Source of the DNA: Acholoe squamosa
Taxonomy: Eukaryota > Annelida > Polychaeta > Phyllodocida > Polynoidae
DNA length: 64,000 nt
Reading direction: 5' to 3'
Assembly: GCA_949317995.1 (NCBI GenBank)
Contig: OX439038.1
Span: forward strand, 38,259,113 to 38,323,112
In this document: positions 43,777 through 53,731 of the stretch, one piece after another
Numbering within the stretch: the stretch's first letter is position 1
Layout of the letters: the number at the start of each line of letters is the position of its first letter
Made by a program: the position numbers and the translations under genes
The notes under the pieces: model-generated
The model's input: only the letters and a program-made list of their open reading frames with translations
What the model was told of the DNA's origin: nothing
The model's database searches: none

Positions 43777-46764
43777 ATGGACTCGTGCAGCGACGAGTTG
43801 GCTGACAGTATGCCAGTCTCTTGGCTCCGGAACTATCGAAAGTTGGCGGAGAAGATGGCGGTCAACGAGAGCTTGGCCCGAGCAGTACTGATCTCCGAGG
43901 GCATTACCCGGAAGGCCGCGGAGTTAAGAGAGTCTGAGTCCGACATGGATACAGACTCTACAGTCACTCTTTCCTCGGTGGAAACCGGCCGGGTCAAGCG
44001 ATTGACCCACAAGCCTGCACCAAAGGGTCCTCTCACTGAGAGTGACCTGGAGGTTTAAGACCTTAGGATCGCCATCGAGAGGTCCACATCCGAGAAGAAA
44101 CCGGGTGCCAACATACCGGAGGCGCCTGGCGAGATCTCGGAGGAGGACATCTCGCGTCAGCAGGCTGCTGTTGAAGCCAAGCAAGCCGAGCTCGCCAAAC
44201 AGCAGAAGGAGCTCACCGCAGCTCGTCGGGCCCACCGAAAACAGCAGGCCCAAAGTAAGGCGAAGGCTTCCTCCGACTCCGACTCCCCGGTCAGTAGTAG
44301 GAGAAGCCCTCGTTCAAAGGACAAGGATCCACGACAGTCGGATTCTAGTCCCGAGGTGCCGGCGCAGCCACCCAAGGTCGTGCGTCGGAAGGAGAAGAAC
44401 GGAGCAAAAGCGTCTCCGGTGGAGCCCACGCCCCCCACCAAGTCGAGGGGTAAGGGCGACCCAAAGACACCCGCCTCCAAGACACCAGCCACCACAGCAG
44501 CCACCTCGGTTACTGCAGCGTCCACTGCCAGCACTAGCGGAGCGAGCGCCAAGTCCTCTACCAAGGCTTCGTCTGGTACTACTACCACCAGCCGAGCCAG
44601 CCGTAGAGGAGAGGGCATTTACACGGACAGTGAGGGAAGCGAGAGCGACCCGGAGCTGCCCGAGTCAGCCAGATCTGATTTGGAGTCCGTGACAACGTGG
44701 GAAGAGATGACCACGGATGTCCCTAAGGATGACAATCAGAAATGGATGTGGAAGAATGCAGCCGAGGGGTTCAAAGAACGGACTCCCCGCTGCTTCGCGG
44801 ACTGTGCTTACGACACAGTCCACTACATGTGCCCGGGCGCCGTCAATAAGGACAGTGACAGCGATGATGAGGAATGGATGAAGTCCGGCCCCTCGGATAC
44901 GCCAGTGGGTAAATTCTACCTCATTTGGATTGACCAGCTCAAATCCAAATTGGGGTCGATTTACAGCTACGAGGCCCGGACGAAAGTCCAATGGGCGATG
45001 ACCCAATGGGGACCATCCGGCAACCGCTGGAGGTGCCCATTCGAATCGTGTCAGCTGGCTCTCATGGGAGAGAAGGTGTTCGAGACGAAGCCTCGCTTCG
45101 CTCGACACATAGTGGAGCACCACATGCACCACAAGCCCCTAATCATGTGTGTGCTCGGAGATCGTCCGAGCAAACTGTGTGACGGCACGTTTTCTACTAA
45201 CCGGCGTCGGGACATGGCTCTGCATCTGCAGAAGGCCCATGGCACCGGCCTGGAAAAGACGAGAAAACGGGCCGTAAAGTGCTTCAACGAGCTCCTGGCT
45301 AACTGGGCCTCGTTGAGTGTCAAAGATGTCAAGGAGCAGGCATTCGAGGCCGGATTCTGCTCGTGGAAGAGTGGCAACCTCTTAGCCTTCTTCCAGATCA
45401 ACTTCTCCTCCACCAAGTTCGGGATGCCCAGCGAGGTGCACCTGAAGGTGAAGAAGTGGAGGGGAGACGACAAGCGGGAGAAGATCAAAGCCCGCTCGAA
45501 GGGTCCTAACGGGGGCACAGCCACGGCTACCGGTGCTTCCAAAAGGACCCGCGCAGACCGGTCCGTAAGCCCTTCGGGTAATAAGGACCAGCCTAGACCA
45601 GCCAACCCAGCTGATCGTCGCGAGTCGGGACAACAGGTCTCGGCTCTAGATATGCCTAGCAACCAGGCCCGTAGGGCGGTTAGCCAGGCGGCCACTCCGG
45701 CCACCTCTACACCACCTGCACCCGCGGGGCAAACCCCGGGCGAAGCCTCTGGCAGCCAGGATGATGGGGGCGAGCTCTTCGCTCCCCCATCCGGGTACAC
45801 ATCTTGGTGGGCTGGTGAGGGATCTTCCGGCAAGCGCCCCACGTACAGTGAGTACGCGGCGAAGTTCCCTTCCATGGGACCAGCGGGACCCGAATCTCAG
45901 GTCCTAACCCCCTTGGGCCGGTCTAAACCCCGGGGTAGAGGCCGTGGTGGAATGGAGTCCACCCGAGCTCCCCCTGGCGGTGGCCGAGGCCGAGGTGGTG
46001 CAACGGTAGAGGGCCCGTCTGTCCCTCCAGCAGGCGCTCCGCCTGCCACTGTGGAGGCCGCCGCGCCCCCACCAGTTATAGTTCCACCAACGGCCCCTCG
46101 GGTGCCCGTTATGGAACTGATCTCAGGTACTCTGTCAGGTCTTCAGGATCCGAACACATTTGTTGATCATCGCGATGTTCAAACGGCCAGGATCCAGAAT
46201 GACCTGATGGCGGAATGGCAGGCATTGCATCGCCAGAAGTCAGTCGACTACTGGCGTGTAATGACTGAAGCCACCATCAACCTGGTCTACGAGGTCCAGA
46301 AGAGGGAGGAAGAGAAAATTCAGGTGCAGGAAAGGAAGAATGTCAAGGAGGCAATTCAATCCTGCCGGTGGCAGCAGTTGGAAGCTGAAAAGCTTAAAGA
46401 GTTCCACCGCGCTGAGAATGCCGGGTACATCCGTAGGTACAAGGAGGCTGACCTCAAGTTCTTCCTCACTTTCGGGAAGCACCTGGACGAGTGGGACGGC
46501 TATGCGTCGTCCCTGTCCTTCGCTCCGGCTGCTCCACCTGTTCCGGCTGCTCCACCCATTCCGGCTGCTCCACCCGCTCCGGCTGCTCTACCTGCACCCG
46601 AGGCAGTGGACAGTCCGTCCGCGGTGATGAGCGCGCTGAGCTTGGGGAGCGACACGCCCAGCGAGACCTCCACGCTGCTCTCTGTGAGCAGTTGCAGCAG
46701 CTCGGCTCCGGCTGCCTCAGCGGAGTCGGCTGAGAAGATGGACACTGATCCGGAAGATCTTTAA
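43777..46764 (+). pseudogene. element 2 accessory zinc-finger protein
   Basis: The frame opens at 43777 (MDSCSDELADSM) and is interrupted by one TAA at 44056-44058. It then runs open to 46764, so the original length is ~995 codons. Order: Glu/Gln/Ala coiled-coil-like segment, Ser/Pro/Lys-rich region, and CFADCAYD...CPGAVNK followed by acidic SDSDDEEWM. The finger pair is CPFESC, HIVEHHMHH, C...C, RRRDMALH. Then come a ~250-residue Pro/Gly/Arg linker with FPSMGPAGPESQ and RGRGRGG, a helical segment (residues 770-890 approx.), the motif KFFLTFGKHLDEWDG, and an Ala-Pro repeat tail. No signal peptide or transmembrane helix, so it is not a typical Env. Gag-like or nuclear roles are both possible. 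Confidence 0.75.
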
Positions 46765-47533
46765 GTGTCCATCTGATGGTGTTTTATAGTACCCGAGGGT
46801 AAAGGCATTTATCATGCCAAAGGTACTTATCCTTACACTGGACTCGCCGATCTGGGACGGAACCTGCAGTGAAGATGGACGCTAACCCGAAACACAGAGA
46901 GGATTACTACACCTAACCGGGGCTCCATCTTCCCACCTTCATCAGAGCACACCATAACAGCAACGTGGCTTGCCACCACATATATGTCGCCGGGTGGAGC
47001 TGCAGAAACCAGTCGTTCCAGATTTGCCAGAAGTCCGGTATTTTGTAAGGGCGATCCTGCTACCCTGGTAGGACGTCTATTATTATCAGTATTAATATTT
47101 TGTGTAAAGCTATTTTTATATAATATTTATATTCTTGTAATCAAACCAAACAAAATTTTTCTCGGGTTATTTACCCCACCTCGGGTCGGTTAGTTGCTAC
47201 TGTAAAATATTGTTAATACCATTTCACTACATATCTACAACTTTTTATCGCGTCTCTAATACTATAATAACACTGTAACATTGTTACCATCTACTACCCT
47301 AGGTCGATGGTGCATAAGGCACCACTTCCTAATTGTTATTATTAGTTACTTCGGGTTATATGCGACGATGCCTCATCATGTACATATTATTTATAATGCC
47401 CCTTAATGTTCTATATTCTATACGAACACTTATGTATAGACTTACCTATGTGTGTATAACTTATTATTATATAAAGTCAACAATAGGTATTTATTAAATA
47501 CACCCAACCCTAGGTATAGTCTAGTGGGGGTGG
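46765..47533 (+). other. AT-rich 3' non-coding tract of element 2
   Basis: No gene. Phrases such as CCCTAGGTCGATGG and ACCCTAGGTATAGTC recur, inverted, in 49950-50548. A purine tract AGTGGGGGTGG directly before 47534 is the likely polypurine tract. Confidence 0.65.
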
Positions 47534-47706
47534 TGTAGGGGCTGGCATCGTTGCATATATATTAGTGCCGTTCATCCGAGAGACGTGTTTGTGTGGTGCT
47601 TGTTCCTTCTATGCCAGCTAGGTGTCGCTTTGCGATACCCCGTTGGTACAAGAGGGGGCAGCACCATGCCTCGCGTCCAGCTTCTACTAAGAAGCCGGAC
47701 GAGCGG
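47534..47706 (+). repeat. element 2 3' LTR, truncated
   Basis: It matches the first ~173 bp of the 5' LTR with few changes (GGGGCTGGC for GGGGCCGGC). It ends at GACGAGCGG, where the minisatellite begins; the last ~190 bp are missing. Confidence 0.92.
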
Positions 47707-48048
47707 CTCATACAGTACATTGATAGTACTCTATACCCCCAGTGCTCATACAGTACATTGATAGTACTCTATACCCCCAGTGCTCATACAGTACATTGAT
47801 AGTACTCTATACCCCCAGTGCTCATACAGTACATTGATAGTACTCTATACCCCCAGTGCTCATACAGTACATTGATAGTACTCTATACCCCCAGTGCTCA
47901 TACAGTACATTGATAGTACTCTATACCCCCAGTGCTCATACAGTACATTGATAGTACTCTATACCCCCAGTGCTCATACAGTACATTGATAGTACTCTAT
48001 ACCCCCAGTGCTCATACAGTACATTGATAGTACTCTATACCCCCAGTA
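47707..48048 (+). repeat. minisatellite, 9 x 38 bp
   Basis: Nine essentially identical 38-bp units, each starting CTCATACAGTACATTG. Every unit contains the inverted repeat AGTAC-ATTGAT-AGTACT. A degenerate continuation (CTCATAAAGG) follows. It starts exactly at the LTR break. Confidence 0.97.
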
Positions 48049-49739
48049 CTCATAAAGGACTGACACTCATTAAGAGGCCTGGTGCTTATACAGGCCGCTA
48101 TGGTAGTTGACCTTTCAGATTCCGTGAAGAAACACGAAATAAACACAGCACATTTATTCACTTTTCGAAAACCATGAATGTCTTCAGTTTGGACAGATTT
48201 AAGTATATCTCTATATTTATTTCAGTGGGTTATTGATCAATCCTGTTCAAATGGATGATACTTGATAATTATGATACTTGTTTCATGTACGCATAGTTTT
48301 TGGTGACATCACAGTCAACAATAGGCCCGTGAGGAAGGAGATTCTATTCACCACACCCCTTTAGAGAATGGCGCTCCTTGAATATTTTTTTTTCTATTCA
48401 CGTTCGTCCTTAATATGAAATAAATGGATTTACTCAATGCGTTAGTGGTTTCAACATGGCACCACATGGGTACACAATACACACTGAAGGTATGCAGACA
48501 GACATGTTGAATGTTAGCAGTAGTGCTGTTTGAACATGCAATACTTCATATCCTACAGAAGTCACATCCTATCTTGGCTCAATACTTGCCGCCTGTTTGC
48601 CTTGTAATTATGGTGTGCAGCAATCTGCGGCCGTCTTCTCAACAAGCGTGTGAAACTCTGGTCGCCGGCCTGTTCCAATCAACATAAGTCCTAAAAAAAA
48701 GGTTTGTTTCCAGTTACCCGACCGACCCTAGGTAAACAGGGATGGTCCTGGAATTTTTTTTTTTATTTTGTGAATTTTTAGCATTTTTTGGCAATTTTTG
48801 TTAAGCATCAATAGTTGACAGGTTGATGCGAGTATTGATCACTAGAGGGAGTCCTAGTCCCCACACCTGTACAGGTAGACTCCCAGGTGTGCTGACCTAG
48901 TTAGTGCTTCCCCTGCACGCTGCAGGCCTGCTGCTAGCTCCATGTTGCTCACAAATTATAGGTATTTTTCCCGTGATTTTCATATTTTTCCATCAGTTTT
49001 TCGTGGAGATTATCTAGGTCTTTATCTATTGGTATACAGTTCATAACATTCATTCATATTTTTTACATGAGCTTCACATTCCTTGTGTTTTTCATAACTC
49101 TACTGTAAAATCATAGAATCCAACATGTGTGCCCATACATTTCTATACAAAATCAACAAAAGAAAAAAAAAATGCGACCTACTGACCCTAGACATTTGAG
49201 TCATGTAGCTGAAAACACAACTTAATTTTTTTTTGTCCTAACCAGATTCTCATTTAGTGTAAGGGGTTTTGCAGATGTCATAAATTGTCACATCTGCAGG
49301 GGTTATAAGATTATGGTGAGGGTAATGTAACATGAGAAATATAGCTGTTTTAGGAGTTAGTGGTTTGGTGGGGTGTGAAAGTCAGTGGCGGATCCAGGAT
49401 CTGGAAAAGGAGGGGGCACGGCCCAAAAGGAGAGGGCGCACCCCTATTTCTGAGCAAATTTTGGGGTCCAAAATATGTTATTAAACTCTTAAGTACTGGA
49501 GAAAAGAGGGTGCGCCCCCCTCTAAATCCCCCACTGTAAAGTTGTACAAATTATATGTATATTACTGATATTGTTGTTAGTGTAATGGCTCATATTCTTA
49601 TGAATATAAGGGTGGCTCCTTGGCTTGCTTAGTAGCTATAGAAACCAATACAACATGAATGGTTCGGGTTGGGCAGAGCCCTCAAAACTTCCACTGCATG
49701 GATGGCCTTTATTTAGTTATGTAACTGGATGGTAAGGTA
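48049..49739. other. gene-free stretch
   Basis: No supported gene. The sequence is AT-rich with A and T runs. It contains one MITE-like element (listed separately). Confidence 0.6.
49383..49536. mobile_element. MITE-like element, ~154 bp
   Basis: The left end CAGTGGCGGATCCAG and the inverted right end CAGTGGGGGATTTAG form imperfect terminal repeats. The interior has inverted GGGGGCAC/GTGCGCCCCC-like blocks. AAAGT occurs near both ends, but the exact duplication is unclear. Confidence 0.5.
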
Positions 49740-49949
49740 GCGCGTCTTGACTGGACGGAGTCCAGTCACCTTCTGCCGATCACCAAGCTCCTTAGTAGGA
49801 GCTGGACGTGAGGCATGGTGCTGCCCCCTCTTGTACCAAACAGGTGTCGCAAAGAGACGCCAGTTTAGCATAGAAGGAACAAGCAACATACAAACACGTC
49901 TCTCGGATGATCTGCACCATATATATATATGATAACGCCGGCCCCTACA
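49740..49949 (-). repeat. LTR fragment related to the element 2 LTR, minus strand
   Basis: Read on the minus strand it starts TGTAGGGGCCGGC. It follows the element 2 LTR to the CAAGACGC region with moderate divergence, then stops. GGGGGTGG stands upstream on the minus strand, so it was a 3' LTR. The AT-rich 49950-50548 beyond it looks like the matching 3' non-coding tract. Confidence 0.85.
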
Positions 49950-50548
49950 CCACCCCCTTAGACTTTACCTAGGGTAAGTGTTACAAGAATAGACTGGTAA
50001 AAATTCGTATTACATACAGTGACTAGTATTTACACAGGTAAGTCTACTTTATAGTAGTGTAAACAACTAATATTACAATATAGGGGCATTCATAAGTTTT
50101 ATGTACTTTCAATAGGTATCATCAAATATAACCAGAAGTAGATAAATGTGAATGTATAACAATGTAGGAAGTGATACCTTATGTATCATCGACCTAAGGC
50201 AATAAAGTTATACAATATTTGCTAGCCTCCATGACCATTAACATCATGACAATGTACCCGAGGGTAATTAACAATGAATTTTAGTTTTGATGATACATTA
50301 TAGTATTGACCCGAAAAAAAAAATTCTCTTAAGAGTCGTAAGATTTTTACCTCTTTTTATGATATGTATTATGTCACACTTCGTGGTTCTGAGCTGAGTG
50401 AAATCATACAGTTGAGTCACTATAATTAAATACAGATCTTGTTGAGGCACTGTAAGGTTTATGAACACATAGTATGGACTAGTAGTTATCAAGAAATACC
50501 TTTTATGGATATGAACCATAGTAGTCTCGTATTCAATTATAATATATA
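49950..50548 (-). other. AT-rich relic of a related Ty3 element
   Basis: Gene-free. It resembles the inverted 3' tract of element 2 (CCTAGGGTAAGTG, ACCCGAGGGTAAT, TCGACCTAAGGC). The rest of that element is absent. Confidence 0.5.
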
Positions 50549-50931
50549 TGTGGTGGTTTCAGATTACAAGCTAGGTTGAGTCTTGTTATTCAAAAGAAAA
50601 ACACAAAAACAGTACTCCGAGTGTATGCCAAAGGGTTTATTAGGACACCTTCCACTTACCATATAAGTGGTGTTTAGGGAAACATGTCGTCACATGTAGC
50701 ATGTACGGAGGCCTACATGGTCTCTGACGTAGCAGGTGAGCACAGGGCTTTATATAGGGATCCCTTGGTTTGTCGCCAGGTGTCCCACCAATCGGTGCTG
50801 CCACCTATCCGTAACCTCAGGAACACCAGGCGACAGAACTCACCCGCCATGCCAGACAGCACTAAACATTACTGATATAACTATCATTATTTTCATTTCA
50901 ACATATATTCGATAGTAGTATTAATGTTACA
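50549..50931 (-). repeat. solo-LTR-like relic of the element 1 type
   Basis: It shares with the element 1 LTR, in the same order, GTGTATGCCAA, GGAGGCC...TCTGACGTAGC, GGGCTTTATATA and ACTCACCCGCCA. It runs TGTGGTGG...GTTACA over 383 bp, close to the 376 bp of that LTR. No primer site or purine tract adjoins it. Confidence 0.7.
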
Positions 50932-51339
50932 GATAGGTTTACAAATTGGAAGTCAAAACCATAAAAACGAATTACCCAATCAGATATATGTGTAGTGGCT
51001 CGTAGATCGTGATATAGTGTGAGCGTCTTCCTCGACTTCACCGGTAGTCACTAGAAGTCCTTACGACCCCTGGTCGCTGCGGGTGGTGGCAGCACTGTTC
51101 GCCTCGCTCCAACTCCTACCTGAGGCTGGGGAAGGCGTTAGTCTGGCTCTGCCTGTCGACGGAGTCGGACCACTTCTTACCGAGCTTCATTTCATTAGGC
51201 GACCCATATCAAGGTAGATGTAAACCATACACCGAAATAAACACGTGCCAGTTGCACTAACCTGAGATCAGTTGCACTAACCTGAGATAACCTGGTTTTC
51301 ACTTCAAACCATTCAAGTCATATATTCGAACCACTACAC

Positions 51340-51352
51340 TGGTGCCGTGACC
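51340..51352 (+). promoter_or_regulatory. primer binding site, tRNA-His type
   Basis: TGGTGCCGTGACC, one base after the element 4 LTR; the same 13 bases are in elements 1 and 2. Confidence 0.75.
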
Positions 51353-51375
51353 AGTTCTTGGTGTTAGTGTGCACA

Positions 51376-52030
51376 ATGGATCCCAAGAAAGAAGTTTGAG
51401 TACCTTGGGATCCACAACGAATGACACTGTTCATACCAACGACACAAGCCGAATCCAAATGAAAGGGTTCACCTCAATAAGCAGACCAAAAGTAGAGAGG
51501 GCATTTCGAAACCTCAGGTCCGAAGAGATGCCCGCTCCAGTCACGAATTCTACATATAGAATAAGCACAGACTCCACAGAACAATTGACACCAATTACGA
51601 TGATGACTGTAGACTGTAGACGGCAGAAACCCAAACTGCTGATCCCCGACGATCCTTAGATGCCCTCAACGTTTCAGTATTTGACATAGGAGGTTCGAAA
51701 AACGTTAAGGAGTCAGCAGCCGATTACTTGCGCGAGCAAGCCAAGTTAAGAGATGATGCTATAAATAGAGTCCACTTGCACCAGGGCTTACCGAGAGTAG
51801 AAGACTCTGAGCAAAAGGTCTTGAGACTTAGGAATCTGGAAAAGCAATGCGACCAGTACAAAACTGATCAACAACGACTAATGGATAACATCGAGGAACT
51901 AGAAGAAAGAACTAGACTGACAGAAAAATTAAATCAAGACCTCGAACGGCAAATGTATGTCATTCAAAAGAAACTCGAACTCGCTAAATCAGAGTGGGAA
52001 AATGAGAAACTTAAACAAGAAGTTGATTTA
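51376..52030 (+). pseudogene. gag: element 4 gag, 5' fragment
   Basis: An ATG at 51376 (MDPKKEV) soon meets a stop. Open pieces at 51369-51659 and 51728-52030 follow in shifted frames. The second is a Lys/Glu coiled coil (LRNLEKQCDQYKTDQQRLMD and onward), matching the N-terminal coiled coil of the other Gag proteins in position and type. It is cut at 52030 by element 3. Confidence 0.7.
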
Positions 52031-52449
52031 TGTAGTGGTTTGTCTCGTTAAGTTAGATTAAGGAATCATAACGAAGAGAGAAAGAGTTTCCGGGTAGGCA
52101 ACCAAGCTTTTATTTCTTAGCTTATGTTACATACGATCACAGCCTCAGAGGACTACATGCTACTAGGGCATTCGGTTACCCTTTCGGGTAACGACCTGGT
52201 TGAGCAGTGGGTAAGACCACTACTGGAGAACATGGGGGTAGAACCAGCCTTATATAGGGGAAAAGCCCGCGAAACTCAGACCGGCCACGTGACGTGTGGC
52301 GGACGAGTGGTAGGCCCCCTGGTGCAATGGATACGAACCCAGAGGCAGGTGCTGCCACCTGCCATCCGGATTCCCCCACTACACCCGAAGACCTAGGTCT
52401 GAGTCCCACGGGTACATGAACGTAAGAGTGTAAATACCATACCCCTACA
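52031..52449 (-). repeat. element 3 3' LTR
   Basis: 419 bp. On the minus strand it runs TGTAGGGGTATGG...AACCACTACA. It includes a CCTATATAAGG promoter core and an AATAAA signal. A TCTAAGGGGGGCAG purine tract precedes it. It is a different LTR sequence from elements 1 and 2 although the internal genes are close. Confidence 0.9.
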
Positions 52450-53731
52450 CTGCCCCCCTTAGACAATAACTTGGGGTAATTAAACAGCAGTGTATTAATA
52501 ACCTAGTAAGTGATTGTTTACAATACTAAAAAGGGGTATTAATTACACTCGCTCGATGTGAAATAGGCTATAGTATGAGACTATCCTATTTCTGAAAAAT
52601 TTATACAATAATAGCATCGAGTATCGTTCATTTCATTTCCACCAGTAGCTAAAGCAACCACATATTATGGATATAAATATCACAGATTTATATTAAAGTT
52701 TGACAACAGTAGGGTCCTGAAAAGGACCGGTGGTTGTAATTATTAATCGTATTACAGTTATTAAACCCGGAAAAAAATGTTTTTGACTTTTTAAATTAAC
52801 AACTTTGTCCACTTTTAAAGTGAACTTAACAATAATGAACAGATATGAGTAATCATTCTGATACCATATGAACATAATAAGGTATTAACCTGAGTAATAT
52901 AATACTATGTTTAGAGAAATCCATTGGACCTTCTCTATTTTATAGAAAGAGATGATTATATATTTGAAATGCAGCTCAATTTATAACTTAGTGTTTTATA
53001 TTTACAAACTACAGAAGAAGTATAGTCTCTTAATATATTGAGACCAGGAATGACCTATCTAGACAGGTATAGGTCTAGTACAACCTTAAATAACTTTTAG
53101 GATACGCAGATCCAGTATATTTAAATGTAAGTACATTTATATAATAATATACCTTTATAAAAGATATTAGAGTTATAAATACAATTTTCACATGCAATAC
53201 AATATTAATAACAAAGTTACGTGTTTCTTGGTTGGAGAATATGAGTGGAGTCGGAACCTGCAGATGTCTTGGTATGGGCGAGCTGAACCCTGATGCCTGA
53301 AGTGCTATGTTTAATCCAGGAATTTGTAGATTTTGGGCGAGCTGAACCCTGATGCCTGAAGTGCTATTGAAGAATATGTTGATGGGCGTAGCTAAACCCT
53401 GTTGCCTGTAGTGCTACCTGACAAGTAGTAGTAGTGTATCCGGTTGTAGTTTAAAGTCCATATTAATGTATTCCGGTATTAAATGTCCACAGTTCAATAA
53501 ATAGGCAGTTATTATGTCATAGCACAGCACAGTTATAATATTGGCAGCATTCGTACTCCTTCTCCAAGGTGACTTGTTTAACTCATCTTCTGCTTTCAGT
53601 TTCCGGATTAGGGTACAGTTTTGTACCCGAATCGATACAGGTTGGATAAAAAGGTAAATTCTCATCCAACAATACATAGGTGATAACCCCTCGGGACACA
53701 CAATTATGTCCGACCTTCATGCAACAGTTTT
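52450..53731 (-). other. AT-rich 3' non-coding tract of element 3
   Basis: No gene. It is very AT-rich except for a cluster of three ~33-bp units listed separately. Confidence 0.65.
53276..53416. repeat. three spaced 33-bp units
   Basis: Copies start at 53276, 53335 and 53384 with GGGCGAGCTGAACCCTGATG (the third is slightly diverged: GGGCGTAGCTAAACCC). They are 16-26 bp apart, GC-rich inside an AT-rich tract, and found only in element 3. Confidence 0.85.

Larger units (their letters stand above)
35557..47706 (+). mobile_element. Ty3/gypsy element 2 (plus strand), 3' LTR truncated
   Basis: Order: 5' LTR, tRNA-His-type primer site, gag, protease-RT-RNase H-integrase, accessory ORF, AT-rich tract, partial 3' LTR. 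It is the only copy in the window that keeps the Gag zinc knuckle and the aspartic protease. Several frameshifts and stops make it inactive. The 3' LTR stops after ~173 bp at a minisatellite, so no target duplication can be checked. Confidence 0.95.
50991..52030 (+). mobile_element. Ty3/gypsy element 4 (plus strand), only LTR and gag start
   Basis: LTR 50991-51338 (TGTAGTGGC...CACTACA, 348 bp), primer site, then the beginning of gag. At 52031 it is cut by element 3; the remainder is not in the window. The LTR contains a duplicated 22-bp phrase (AGTTGCACTAACCTGAGAT). Confidence 0.88.

Noticed and set aside
43833..46745. Minus-strand frames opposite the element 2 accessory gene (for example 45051-45875)
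   Set aside because: They are antisense shadows in GC-rich codon-biased sequence; the plus frame shares motifs with two other elements.
47707..48048. Regular repeat array resembling a CRISPR array
   Set aside because: Units are contiguous 38-bp copies with no unique spacers, and the DNA is eukaryotic; it is a minisatellite.
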